In this document: positions 1 through 7,348 of the stretch, piece after piece | Numbering within the stretch: the stretch's first letter is position 1 | Layout: each line of letters starts with the position of its first letter | Assembly (NCBI GenBank): GCA_903844785.1 | Contig: CAIMVB010000421.1 | Coordinates: forward strand, 1 to 11,456 | DNA from: an uncultured Rhodospirillales bacterium | GTDB lineage: Bacteria > Pseudomonadota > Alphaproteobacteria > Acetobacterales > Acetobacteraceae | DNA: 11,456 bases | Direction: 5' to 3' | Translations under genes and position numbers: made by a program | The notes under the pieces: model-generated | Told to the model about the DNA's origin: nothing | Databases searched by the model: none | Seen by the model: the letters and a program-made list of their open reading frames with translations, nothing else

Positions 1-225
1 ACCGCGCCCCCAGCAATGGGGGTGGCAGGGTAAACCCCACCCGGAGCAAGGCCGAATAGGGGCGGACGGCGCGGCGCCGCAAGGCGCTGGCGCAGGGGCA
101 TTTCCGCCCTTCCGCCCGGGTTGGCCGCGCGAAGCCCGCAGCGATGCGGGCTCCAGAGGAATGGCCGTCCATGCCCCGCAAGGGGCAAGACAGAACCCGG
201 CTTACAGGCCGTCTGACGCTGCTTT
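1..225 (+). ncRNA. rnpB: RNase P RNA, type A, 3' part (5' end outside window)
   Basis: Catalytic RNA subunit of ribonuclease P, which trims the 5' leader from tRNA precursors. The conserved core is directly visible: GGAGCAAGGCCGAATAGG at 43-60 and the near-universal GACAGAACCCGGCTTA at 189-204, which forms the 3' strand of the P4/P2 core. The GGGTTGG at 118-124 fits the L15 loop that pairs with the tRNA CCA end (GGT at 119-121). A hairpin at 134-151 with a GCGA tetraloop matches P18. A further hairpin at 172-187 with a GCAA loop matches P19, which the E. coli RNA lacks. The window starts near the P13/P14 region, so roughly the first half of the RNA is missing. The 3' end is estimated from the usual length after the GGCTTA motif and could be off by several bases. 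Family identity is recalled from the E. coli type A sequence, not searched. Confidence 0.93.
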
Positions 226-248
226 TCATATCCCTTAACCTTTGCTGC

Positions 249-276
249 CGCCGCGCCCCGACATTGCGGCGAATTT
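249..276 (+). terminator. possible weak terminator after rnpB
   Basis: An inverted repeat, CGCCGC at 249-254 and GCGGCG at 266-271, with an 11-base loop is followed by AATTT. The stem is short and the T run is poor, so this is at best a weak intrinsic terminator or a 3' processing structure for the RNase P RNA about 25 bases upstream. No better terminator is seen between rnpB and mraZ. Confidence 0.27.
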
Positions 277-311
277 ATGCGCCAAGCGCCTTCACAATCG
301 CGTTTTTTGGC

Positions 312-341
312 TTGTCGGCCCAGACTTTCCCATGGTATCCC
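312..341 (+). promoter_or_regulatory. candidate promoter of the dcw operon
   Basis: TTGTCG at 312-317 resembles a -35 element. It is followed after 18 bases by TATCCC at 336-341 as a possible -10 (TGGTAT at 333-338 is an alternative with 15-base spacing). Both elements match the consensus poorly. The reason to favour this place is its overlap with the TGGGN box array, as expected for a repressor that blocks its own promoter. The transcription start cannot be fixed from the sequence. Confidence 0.3.
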
Positions 342-362
342 ACGACATCCCATAAAACCCCA
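318..362 (-). promoter_or_regulatory. MraZ operator: five TGGGN boxes at 10-bp spacing
   Basis: Read on the minus strand, there are five pentamers at exact 10-base steps: TGGGG (362-358), TGGGA (352-348), TGGGA (342-338), TGGGA (332-328) and TGGGC (322-318). The intervening 5-base spacers are unrelated to each other, so the regularity lies in the boxes, not in a simple tandem repeat. MraZ proteins of E. coli and relatives are known to bind direct repeats of TGGGN separated by 5 bases near the mraZ promoter, and MraZ forms a ring-shaped oligomer that can contact several repeats on one DNA face. The array lies 127 bases upstream of the mraZ start. It is inferred to be the autoregulatory site for the gene just downstream. 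Confidence 0.85.
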
Positions 363-365
363 ATG

Positions 366-439
366 CGCTCGGGGGGGCGAGCGGGGTTGAAACGGGATGG
401 TCGGGCGAGCCGGCGGGGTCGGGGGGCCCCGTCGGCCGC
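366..439 (+). other. G-rich structured 5' leader of mraZ
   Basis: This untranslated stretch between the MraZ boxes and mraZ has two possible hairpins: CGCTCG at 366-371 with CGAGCG at 378-383 (G6 loop), and CGGGG at 414-418 with CCCCG at 427-431. It also has four G runs (371-377, 383-386, 394-396, 403-405) with loops of 5, 7 and 6 bases, which fits the common G-quadruplex pattern and would compete with the first hairpin. Neither hairpin is followed by a T run, so they do not look like terminators. If transcription starts upstream, these structures would be in the mRNA leader. Functional relevance is unknown, and in GC-rich DNA such patterns can arise by chance. Confidence 0.4.
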
Positions 440-488
440 TGAAACGCCCGGTCTTTGGTAATGGCGCAAGGCAGGCGCGCGGGGGGCG

Positions 489-947
489 ATGACCCAATTC
501 TTGGGCACCCATATCGGCAAATTGGACCGCAAGGGGCGGATTTCCGTCCCTGCGCCTTTTCGTGCCGCCCTGGAGCGCGGTGGCGCCGAGGATTTGGTGC
601 TGCGCCCTTCCCATCGCGCGCCCTGCATTGAAGCCTGGCCGATTGCTGCCTTTGAAGCCTTGGCTTCGGGCATGGATCGCCTGGATGCCTTTTCCGACCA
701 GGCGGATGATCTGGCCGCAGCACTTTTCGCCGATGCCCATGCCGCGCGCGCCGATAATGAAGGCCGCCTGGTGCTGCCCGAAGCGCTGATTGCCCATGCC
801 GCGCTATCGGACGCCATTGCCTGCGTTGGTGTGGGGCGGATTTTCCAGATTTGGGAACCGGAAGCGGCCCGCCTGCGCACGGAAGAAGCGCGGTTGCGCG
901 CCCGTGAACGTGGCCTGACCCTGCCCGCAGCGGGGGGCAAGCCATGA
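489..947 (+). CDS. mraZ: MraZ, transcriptional regulator of the dcw cluster
   Basis: A 152-residue DNA-binding protein of the MraZ family, which represses its own operon by binding TGGGN repeats. Two AbrB-like half domains are visible: the first carries [13 protein letters not shown] at residues 13-25 and the second DNEGRLVLP at 89-97, followed by [12 protein letters not shown] around 113-124, the usual family ending of the second domain. Length is normal for the family. The start gives the typical N-terminus MTQFLGTH. The only Shine-Dalgarno-like sequence is a G6 run at 481-486, very close to the start, so initiation may be weak. The stop overlaps the rsmH start by 4 bases (ATGA). The five-box array at 318-362 is its likely operator. 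An Arg-rich C-terminal stretch (about residues 126-141) follows the second domain. Confidence 0.96.
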   Translation: MTQFLGTHIGKLDRKGRISVPAPFRAALERGGAEDLVLRPSHRAPCIEAWPIAAFEALASGMDRLDAFSDQADDLAAALFADAHAARADNEGRLVLPEALIAHAALSDAIACVGVGRIFQIWEPEAARLRTEEARLRARERGLTLPAAGGKP

Positions 948-1891
948 ATACTGAAGGCCATGTGCCGGTGATGCTGGCCGAAGTGCTGGCAACGCTCGCC
1001 CCGCAAAATGGCGCGACCTATCTGGATGCCACTTTCGGCGGCGGCGGTTATGCCAGCGCCATTCTGCAAGCCGCGCCTGGCTGCACGGTTTTCGCCATAG
1101 ACCGCGACCCGGATGCCATTGCGCGCGGTGCCGCGCTGGCGCGGCGTTTCCCGGGCCGGCTGCATCTGATTGAAGGCCGCTTTGGCGATATGCTGGCGCT
1201 GTTGCGGGATCGCGGCATCACTGCGCTGGATGGCGTGGTGATGGATTTGGGCGTTTCGTCCTTCCAGTTGGATCAGGCGGAGCGTGGCTTTTCCTTCCGC
1301 GCTGATGGGCCGCTGGATATGCGCATGGAAAAAACCGGGCCCAGCGCGGCGGATTTGGTGAATGGCCTGCCGGAACGCGAATTGGCCGATATTATTTTCC
1401 GCTTTGGTGAGGAACGCTTCGCCCGCCGCATCGCGCGCGCCATCATCGCGCGCCGTGCGGAAGCGCCCTTCACCACGACCGCTGATCTGGCCGCGCTGGT
1501 GCGCCGTGCCGTGCCGCGTGATCCATCGGGCATTGATGGCGCAACGCGCAGCTTCCAGGCACTTCGCATCGCGGTGAATGATGAATTGGGTGAGGTTGAG
1601 CGCGGCATTGCAGCGGCGATGGAATTGCTCGGCCCCGCTGGCCGGTTGGTGGTGGTCGCTTTCCATTCGCTGGAAGATCGTATCGTCAAACAAGCGATGG
1701 CGGCCGCATCCGGGCGGGGGGGCGCTTCGCGCCATGATCCCACTGCCTTGCTTGGCCGGCGGAAAGCCGCCTTTCACTTGCTGACGCCGCGCGCCTTGCG
1801 CCCTGCTGAGGCTGAATGCAGCGCCAATCCGCGCGCGCGTTCCGCCCGCCTGCGGGGGATTGCGCGCCTGGGTAGGGAGCATGCCGCATGA
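944..1891 (+). CDS. rsmH: 16S rRNA (cytosine(1402)-N(4))-methyltransferase RsmH
   Basis: SAM-dependent methyltransferase (formerly MraW) that modifies the N4 of C1402 in the ribosomal P site of 16S rRNA. The 315-residue length is typical. Visible motifs are [10 protein letters not shown] near the N-terminus, the SAM-binding loop DATFGGGGY at residues 28-36, AIDRDPDAI shortly after, [11 protein letters not shown], the [15 protein letters not shown] segment, and [13 protein letters not shown] with HSLED at 241-245. The end, [12 protein letters not shown], is characteristic of the family. The ATG lies in an ATGA overlap with the mraZ stop, so translation is probably coupled; a G6 run at 932-937 is the only ribosome site. 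It is the second gene of nearly all mraZ-led dcw clusters. The role in rRNA methylation is established for the family, and no key residue looks missing. Confidence 0.97.
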   Translation: MNTEGHVPVMLAEVLATLAPQNGATYLDATFGGGGYASAILQAAPGCTVFAIDRDPDAIARGAALARRFPGRLHLIEGRFGDMLALLRDRGITALDGVVMDLGVSSFQLDQAERGFSFRADGPLDMRMEKTGPSAADLVNGLPERELADIIFRFGEERFARRIARAIIARRAEAPFTTTADLAALVRRAVPRDPSGIDGATRSFQALRIAVNDELGEVERGIAAAMELLGPAGRLVVVAFHSLEDRIVKQAMAAASGRGGASRHDPTALLGRRKAAFHLLTPRALRPAEAECSANPRARSARLRGIARLGREHAA

Positions 1892-2589
1892 TCCGCCCAG
1901 TGACACTGGTTTGCCTGCTTGTGGCCGCTGGCGCGGGGCTGCATTTGTATCAGGTGAAGCATTCCGTTTCGATGCTTGACCGCGAATTGCGTGATGTGAA
2001 TCGCCAAACTGAAGTGGCGCGTGAACGCACGCAGATCCTGCGCGCGGAATGGGCGCTGTTGAATGAGCCTGATCGGCTACGCCAGGTCGCGCAGCGCCAT
2101 TTGGCGTTGGAACCCATGGCGCCCACGCAATTTATTCGTGAAGCCGAAATGGAACGCCGCTTGCCGGCGGCGAAGCCCTTCTCCGGGCCGCCTTCTTTGT
2201 TTGGTCCGCCGGAGGCGCCAAATCTAGTACCGGAAGCTTTGGTTGTACCTGCGCCACCGCAGCTTGCTGCTGTGCCTGCCGCGGCCGCAGTACCGGCGGC
2301 GCCTTCGCCGAATGCAAACACAGTTGCGCGCCCACCCGTTGCGGAAACGCCAGCGCCGCGCCCAGCCCCGGCACCGCCGCGCATTACTGCGGCGCCTGCT
2401 GTTCAGCCGCCGCCTGCGCCGCCACCAAATCGGCAAATGGTCAGCCCCGCTTTGCTTGTCGCCCCCGCCGCGCCGCCATCACATTCTATGGTTTCATCCG
2501 CGCTAGGTTCGGCAGCTGGCGCCCTGCCCCCGCCCGTACCTTTGCCGCGCCCCGTTCCGGTGGGAGCCCCGCAAGGGGCGGCCCGCTGA
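1888..2589 (+). CDS. ftsL: Cell division protein FtsL with long Pro/Ala-rich tail
   Basis: A 233-residue bitopic membrane protein, assigned by position between rsmH and ftsI and by architecture. A very short cytoplasmic end is followed by one transmembrane helix (about residues 5-22), then a charged heptad-like coiled coil (about 25-60), then ARG/LEU-rich [13 protein letters not shown] (64-76), which matches the end of alphaproteobacterial FtsL domains. FtsL pairs with FtsB and FtsQ and activates FtsW-FtsI at the septum. Typical FtsL is only about 90-130 residues; here residues 93-233 are a low-complexity tail dominated by Pro and Ala, predicted to be periplasmic and disordered. The start overlaps the rsmH stop (ATGA) and has a good ribosome site, AGGGAG at 1874-1879, 8 bases upstream. 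FtsL sequences diverge greatly, so the name rests partly on context. Confidence 0.88.
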   Translation: MIRPVTLVCLLVAAGAGLHLYQVKHSVSMLDRELRDVNRQTEVARERTQILRAEWALLNEPDRLRQVAQRHLALEPMAPTQFIREAEMERRLPAAKPFSGPPSLFGPPEAPNLVPEALVVPAPPQLAAVPAAAAVPAAPSPNANTVARPPVAETPAPRPAPAPPRITAAPAVQPPPAPPPNRQMVSPALLVAPAAPPSHSMVSSALGSAAGALPPPVPLPRPVPVGAPQGAAR

Positions 2590-2605
2590 GTGGGGCGCAT
2601 AGGGC

Positions 2606-4522
2606 ATGAGCGACGCTTTCCCCAATAATCCGCGCCAGCCGTCACCCGATGCGCCACCCGGCAACCGGTTGAGAGAAGCCGCGCCTACAGAAAGCACAAG
2701 CCGCGCCCTGGTGCGCGTGACGCAGCCAGATTTGCTGCGCCATGCCCAGTTGGAAAAATCCCGCGGTCGCTTGCTTTTTGCTGCGTGTGGCTTTGCCGCG
2801 CTGTTTGTCGCCGTTGGTGTGAAGCTTTCCCTGGCAACGGTATTCGACCCTGCTCAACCCAGGCGCGCGGCCATGCTGTCCCGCCCGCCAGCACCGCCGG
2901 CGGAAACACCAGTTTCGCGCGCTGCCGTCACGGATCGCAATGGCGAAGTGCTGGCGGTTTCCCTGCCGCTGACCGCGCTTTACGCCAATCCGCGCCAGAT
3001 TGATGATCCTGCTGAAGCCGCTGACAAGCTGCGCCGCGTTTTGCCGCAGCTTGATCGTGAAAGGCTGATCGCGCGCCTGACGGGTGATCGGCAATTTGCC
3101 TATATCGCCCGTGCGCTGACACCGCGCGAAATGCAGGCGGTGAATAATCTTGGCGTCCCCGGTTTGTATTTTGAAGATGCGGAACGCCGCTTCTTCCCGC
3201 AGGGCCGCACGGCCTCACACATCATCGGCGGTGTGGATGTGGACGGCAATGGCATTGCCGGGGTTGAGAAATATTTCGACGAAAGGCTGCGCACGCTCAG
3301 GCGTGATACGCTGCGCCTTTCGCTTGATGTGCGTGTGCAATTGGCGATGCGCGATGCGGTGCAACACGCCATCACGGATTTTAATGGTATTGGCGGCGCC
3401 GGCGTGGTGATGGATGTGCATACCGGCGAAGTTCTCGCTATGGTGAGCCTGCCTGATTATGACGCCAATGATGTCGGCGGTGCGACAGCGGATGAACGCT
3501 TCAATCGCGTGACGGTTGGCGTTTACGAACCGGGGTCCACCTTCAAGCTGCTGACCGCTGCCATGGCGCTGGATTTGGGCACGGTCCAGACCTGGAGTGG
3601 TTATGACGCTTCCCGCCCAATCCGTGTGGGGCGGCATGAGATTAATGATTATCGCGGCAAGAATCGCTGGCTCGCCTTACCTGAAATCATTGCCTATTCG
3701 TCGAACCTTGCTTCTGCCCATATGGCGGCAGCCGTGGGCCCCACGCGGCATCGTGAATTCATGCAGCGCATGGGCATGACATCGCGGTTACGGATCGAAA
3801 TTCCCGAAACGGCGCTGCCGCTGGTACCTGGGCAAAAGAATTGGCGGGATTTGAACACAATGACCATTGGCTTCGGCCATGGCATTTCCGTAACACCGCT
3901 ACATGTCGCAACTGCGGGTGCGACGCTAGTGAATGGCGGCATCCTGCGCCAACCCACCATTCTCGCGCAGCCGCCCGGCGTAGAACGTGAAGGGGTGCGC
4001 GTGATTGACCCGCGCACATCGGAAAATCTGCGCCGGCTGATGCGGTTGGTGGTGACGGATGGCTCCGGCAAGGGCGCTGAGGTGCCGGGCTATTATGTCG
4101 GTGGCAAAACCGGTACGGCGCAAAAGACCGGGCCGCGCGGCGGTTATTTGGAAAACAAGCGTATCGCTGCATTTATTGGCGCCTTCCCCATGCATGCGCC
4201 GCGCTATTCAATTTACGTAATGGTCGATGAGCCTAAGCCCAATGCGCGCAGCCATGGCTTCGCAACCGCTGGCTGGGTGGCCGCGCCTGCGGCGAATATG
4301 GTGATTTCGCGCATCGCGCCCATTCTTGGCATGCTGCCGGAACCCTCCACGCCTGAAATTCAGCGTGCCATTGCCATGCCCATGAATGGGCGTGGTGTAC
4401 CCGGGGCATCACCACCCCCTGCCACAACGCCAACCGCCAATCGCCCGCCGGCGCGTCAGGCGACCGAAACGCCGCCGCGCGTCGCTGTCACCCAGCGCGA
4501 GGCTGCTCTTGCGCCTCGGTGA
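2606..4522 (+). CDS. ftsI: Septal peptidoglycan transpeptidase FtsI (PBP3)
   Basis: Class B penicillin-binding protein that cross-links new glycan strands at the division site with FtsW as partner. In the 638-residue protein a Pro-rich cytoplasmic segment comes first, then one transmembrane helix (about residues 55-76), a pedestal domain beginning with AAVTDRNGEVLA (106-117), and a transpeptidase domain with all three active-site motifs: STFK at 311-314 (nucleophile Ser311), SSN at 365-367 and KTGT at 501-504. No PASTA domain is seen. Residues from about 580 to the end form a Pro/Ala/Thr-rich tail longer than in E. coli PBP3. The gene follows ftsL after 16 bases, the only clear gap in the operon; the ribosome site is weak (GGGG at 2592-2595). 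It belongs to the beta-lactam target family. Confidence 0.97.
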   Translation: MSDAFPNNPRQPSPDAPPGNRLREAAPTESTSRALVRVTQPDLLRHAQLEKSRGRLLFAACGFAALFVAVGVKLSLATVFDPAQPRRAAMLSRPPAPPAETPVSRAAVTDRNGEVLAVSLPLTALYANPRQIDDPAEAADKLRRVLPQLDRERLIARLTGDRQFAYIARALTPREMQAVNNLGVPGLYFEDAERRFFPQGRTASHIIGGVDVDGNGIAGVEKYFDERLRTLRRDTLRLSLDVRVQLAMRDAVQHAITDFNGIGGAGVVMDVHTGEVLAMVSLPDYDANDVGGATADERFNRVTVGVYEPGSTFKLLTAAMALDLGTVQTWSGYDASRPIRVGRHEINDYRGKNRWLALPEIIAYSSNLASAHMAAAVGPTRHREFMQRMGMTSRLRIEIPETALPLVPGQKNWRDLNTMTIGFGHGISVTPLHVATAGATLVNGGILRQPTILAQPPGVEREGVRVIDPRTSENLRRLMRLVVTDGSGKGAEVPGYYVGGKTGTAQKTGPRGGYLENKRIAAFIGAFPMHAPRYSIYVMVDEPKPNARSHGFATAGWVAAPAANMVISRIAPILGMLPEPSTPEIQRAIAMPMNGRGVPGASPPPATTPTANRPPARQATETPPRVAVTQREAALAPR

Positions 4523-5969
4523 TCTCATGCGCGAATGGGCGAGCGGGGCAGAGGCCGCCTCTCTCGATATAAAAGGCATCACGGCGGATAGCCGCGCGGT
4601 GCGCCCGGGCATGGTCTTTGCTGCCTTGCCGGGGGCACGCAGCGATGGGCGTGCCTTTATTGTTGATGCGGTGGCGCGTGGTGCTGTGGCCGTACTGGCG
4701 CCGGAAGGCACGGCTTGGCCTGCTGAGGCACCGGCGCGCACATTGATCACCACACCTGATGCGCGCCGTGCCTTGGCCTTGATGGCGGCGGCGTTTTATG
4801 GCGCGCAGCCAGATAGTGCGGTGGCGATTACCGGCACCAATGGCAAAACCAGTAGCGTTGATTTTCTGCGTCAGATCTGGGGCGCTACGGGCAGGAAAGC
4901 TGCTTCGCTCGGCACGCTTGGGTTGATTATGGATGGCGTGCCGGCCGGGCCTTCGCTGACCACGCCTGATCCGGTGGCGCTGCATGAAAGCTTGGCGCGG
5001 CTTGCGCGGGATGGCGTGGTGGCGGTGGCGATGGAAGCATCCTCCCACGGGATTGATCAGCGCCGGCTGGATGGCGTCAGGCTTGCGGCGGCGGGATTTA
5101 CTAATCTGACGCGCGATCATTTGGATTATCACGGCACCATGGCCGCCTATCGCGTTGCCAAGTTGCGTTTGTTTGAGACGCTTTTGCCGGAAGGCGCGCC
5201 CGCCATCGCCATGGCGGATATGGAAGCGGAAACGCTGGCCGCGCTGCGCGATATTGCGAGCCGGCGCAGGCTTGATCTGCGGCTGGTTGGTGTGGGCGGC
5301 GATGCTTTGGAACTGACCAGCGCGGAAGCCTTGCCGGAAGGGCAAAGGCTCATTTTTCGTATGGCAGGCGCGCGGCATGATGTGATGCTGCCTTTGCCGG
5401 GGCGTTTTCAGGCCGATAATGCGCTGCTGGCGGCGATGTTGGCGATAGCAACGGGCATTGCGCCAGAAAGGGCGGTGGCGGCGCTTGGGCGTTTGCGCGG
5501 GGTACGCGGGCGCATGGAACGCGCCGCGATCCTGCCCAATGGCGCGGCGATTTATGTGGATTACGCCCATACACCTGATGCGCTGACGCGGCTTTTGGCC
5601 GCACTCCGCCCACATGTCGCGGGGCAGTTGCATGTGTTGTTTGGCGCGGGTGGTGATCGCGATCCTGGCAAGCGCCCGCTGATGGGGCGTGCCGCGGCGG
5701 AAGCGGCAGACCGCGTTTGGATCACGGATGACAATCCGCGCAGCGAAGACCCGGCCATGATCCGCGCGGCGGTATTGCAGGGCTGCCCTGAAGCGGTAGA
5801 TGCCGGCGCGCGAGAGGACGCCATTGCCAAGGCAATGGGCGCGCTTGGTCCGGGAGATGTGCTGGCGGTGGCCGGCAAGGGCCATGAAAGCGGCCAGGAA
5901 ATCGCCGGCATTGTGCATGCCTTTGATGATGTCGCGATGGTGCGCAAGCTGGTGGGGGCATTGCCATGA
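4509..5969 (+). CDS. murE: UDP-MurNAc-L-Ala-D-Glu:meso-DAP ligase MurE
   Basis: Cytoplasmic Mur ligase that adds meso-diaminopimelate to UDP-MurNAc-L-Ala-D-Glu using ATP. With a TTG start at 4509 it has 486 residues. Motifs: TADSR near the N-terminus, ATP loop TGTNGKT at 108-114, NLTRDHLDYH at 199-208, Lys218 in YRVAKLRLF, matching the carbamylated lysine of Mur ligases, and DNPRSEDP from 408, the signature for DAP rather than lysine. Start choice: an ATG at 4527 gives 480 residues but cuts off LGDL, which aligns with the conserved LRDLL of E. coli MurE, and has poor ribosome-site support. The TTG has GAGG at 4499-4502, 6 bases upstream, and overlaps the ftsI stop by 14 bases. The open frame continues upstream to 4386 inside ftsI, but that part is Arg-rich and unrelated to MurE. 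Confidence 0.95.
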   Translation: MRLGDLMREWASGAEAASLDIKGITADSRAVRPGMVFAALPGARSDGRAFIVDAVARGAVAVLAPEGTAWPAEAPARTLITTPDARRALALMAAAFYGAQPDSAVAITGTNGKTSSVDFLRQIWGATGRKAASLGTLGLIMDGVPAGPSLTTPDPVALHESLARLARDGVVAVAMEASSHGIDQRRLDGVRLAAAGFTNLTRDHLDYHGTMAAYRVAKLRLFETLLPEGAPAIAMADMEAETLAALRDIASRRRLDLRLVGVGGDALELTSAEALPEGQRLIFRMAGARHDVMLPLPGRFQADNALLAAMLAIATGIAPERAVAALGRLRGVRGRMERAAILPNGAAIYVDYAHTPDALTRLLAALRPHVAGQLHVLFGAGGDRDPGKRPLMGRAAAEAADRVWITDDNPRSEDPAMIRAAVLQGCPEAVDAGAREDAIAKAMGALGPGDVLAVAGKGHESGQEIAGIVHAFDDVAMVRKLVGALP

Positions 5970-7348
5970 CCGCGCTTTGGACCAGCGCCGAATTGCGCGC
6001 GGCTACCAACGGCGTGCTTGCGGCGGAATGCGTCGTGAAGGGCGTTTCCATTGACAGCCGCAGCATTGCGCCAGGCGATGTTTTCATCGCGCTGCGTGAC
6101 CAGCGTGATGGGCATGATTTCGTTGCCGATGCGCTGGCGCGCGGTGCCATGGCGGCGATGGTGGATCACGCCCCCCAGGGCGCGGTGGATACAGCGAAGC
6201 TGCTGATGGTTGGCGATACGCTGGCGGGGCTGACAGCGCTTGGTGCGGCCGGGCGTGCCCGTGCGATGGCGCGTGTGGTGGGTGTAACCGGCAGTGTCGG
6301 CAAGACCACCACCAAGGAGATGCTGCGCGTGGCGCTGGGTGCTTTTGGCGCGACCCATGCCTCGGCCGCTTCGCATAATAATCATTGGGGCGTGCCGCTG
6401 ACACTCGCCCGTCTGCCGCGTGATGCAGCTTTTGCCGTGATTGAAATGGGCATGAATAATCGCGGCGAAATCGCGCCGCTATCGTGCCTTGCCCAGCCGC
6501 AGATCGGCATCATTACCTCGATCGGTACGGCGCATATCGGCTTGCTTGGCAGCCAGGCGGCAATTGCTGCGGAGAAGGGTGATATCATTGCCGGCATCGC
6601 GCCTGGCGGCACGGCCATTTTGCCGGCTGATAGTACCTTCGCGGCGGAATTGGTTGCGCGTGCGCGGGATGCTGGGCTTACAGTGCTGACGCATGGCGAA
6701 GCGGCGGGTGCGGATGCGCGTTTGCTTTCCTATCAGGCGTCGCCTGGAGGCGGCATGGCGGAAATTGCACTGGCTGGCCAGCATATCGCATTACGGCTGA
6801 CCACGCCGGGGCGCCATGTTGCGCTGAATGCCTGTGCTGTTCTTGCCGCTGTGCAGGCGCTTGGGCTTTCACCTGAAAAAGGCGCGGAAGCGCTGGCCAG
6901 TTTCACCGCCGGCGCCGGGCGCGGTGCCTTGCGCCGCATTCGCGTGGCGGGTGGTGAGGCGTTGTTGATTGATGATTCCTATAATGCCTCGGTCGCTTCC
7001 GTGCGTGCGGGCTTGGCGGTGCTGGCCGCGCAACCGGCGAAGCGGCGTATATTCGCCTTTGGCGATATGCTTGAACTGGGCGCGGAAGGCCCGGCGCAAC
7101 ACGCCGCCCTTGCCCCGGATGCGGCACAGAATAGTGATCTGGTGTTCTGCTGCGGCCCGCTTTCGAAGTATCTTTTTGATGCCCTGCCTGCACATCAGCG
7201 CGGCGGGCATTTTCCTGATTCCGCTGCACTTGCACCCGCCCTGCGTGCCGCGCTCCAGCCCGGAGATGCCGTGCTGGTGAAGGGTTCGCTTGGCTCACGC
7301 ATGAGCCTTGTCATTGCTGCACTTTTGGCAGGAGACCAAGTTTCGTGA
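5966..7348 (+). CDS. murF: UDP-MurNAc-tripeptide:D-Ala-D-Ala ligase MurF
   Basis: Cytoplasmic Mur ligase that attaches D-Ala-D-Ala to the UDP-MurNAc tripeptide, completing the pentapeptide. Length is 460 residues, normal for the family. The N-terminal domain carries [16 protein letters not shown], the MurE/MurF-type substrate domain. The ATP loop is [12 protein letters not shown] (108-119), followed by [13 protein letters not shown] from 137, [13 protein letters not shown], and DDSYNAS at 336-342 starting the C-terminal domain. The start is in an ATGA overlap with the murE stop, and the stop overlaps the GTG start of mraY. The order murE-murF-mraY is that of the classic dcw cluster. No missing motif was noticed. 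Confidence 0.97.
   Translation: MTALWTSAELRAATNGVLAAECVVKGVSIDSRSIAPGDVFIALRDQRDGHDFVADALARGAMAAMVDHAPQGAVDTAKLLMVGDTLAGLTALGAAGRARAMARVVGVTGSVGKTTTKEMLRVALGAFGATHASAASHNNHWGVPLTLARLPRDAAFAVIEMGMNNRGEIAPLSCLAQPQIGIITSIGTAHIGLLGSQAAIAAEKGDIIAGIAPGGTAILPADSTFAAELVARARDAGLTVLTHGEAAGADARLLSYQASPGGGMAEIALAGQHIALRLTTPGRHVALNACAVLAAVQALGLSPEKGAEALASFTAGAGRGALRRIRVAGGEALLIDDSYNASVASVRAGLAVLAAQPAKRRIFAFGDMLELGAEGPAQHAALAPDAAQNSDLVFCCGPLSKYLFDALPAHQRGGHFPDSAALAPALRAALQPGDAVLVKGSLGSRMSLVIAALLAGDQVS

Noticed and set aside
134..187. Two strong hairpins with GNRA loops that could look like terminators or repeats
   Set aside because: They fit P18 and P19 of the RNase P RNA and lie before its conserved 3' motif, so they are internal structure.
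303..308. T6 run as the end of an intrinsic terminator
   Set aside because: The only upstream stem (279-289) is four base pairs with a 3-base loop and is 13 bases away, so it would not terminate.
144..461. 105-codon open frame on the + strand upstream of mraZ
   Set aside because: It begins inside the RNase P RNA and runs through the MraZ boxes and leader; composition is not protein-like.
275..1906. 543-codon open frame on the minus strand opposite mraZ and rsmH
   Set aside because: It is antisense to two clearly conserved genes, is Arg/Ala/Gln-rich with no recognisable domain, and is the usual shadow frame of GC-rich coding DNA.
4386..4508. N-terminal extension of murE within ftsI
   Set aside because: The in-frame extension is Arg/Pro-rich out-of-frame reading of the ftsI tail and does not resemble MurE.
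4488..5918. 476-codon open frame on the minus strand opposite murE
   Set aside because: Same reason: antisense to a gene with all family motifs, low-complexity Arg/His/Gln composition, no convincing start context.
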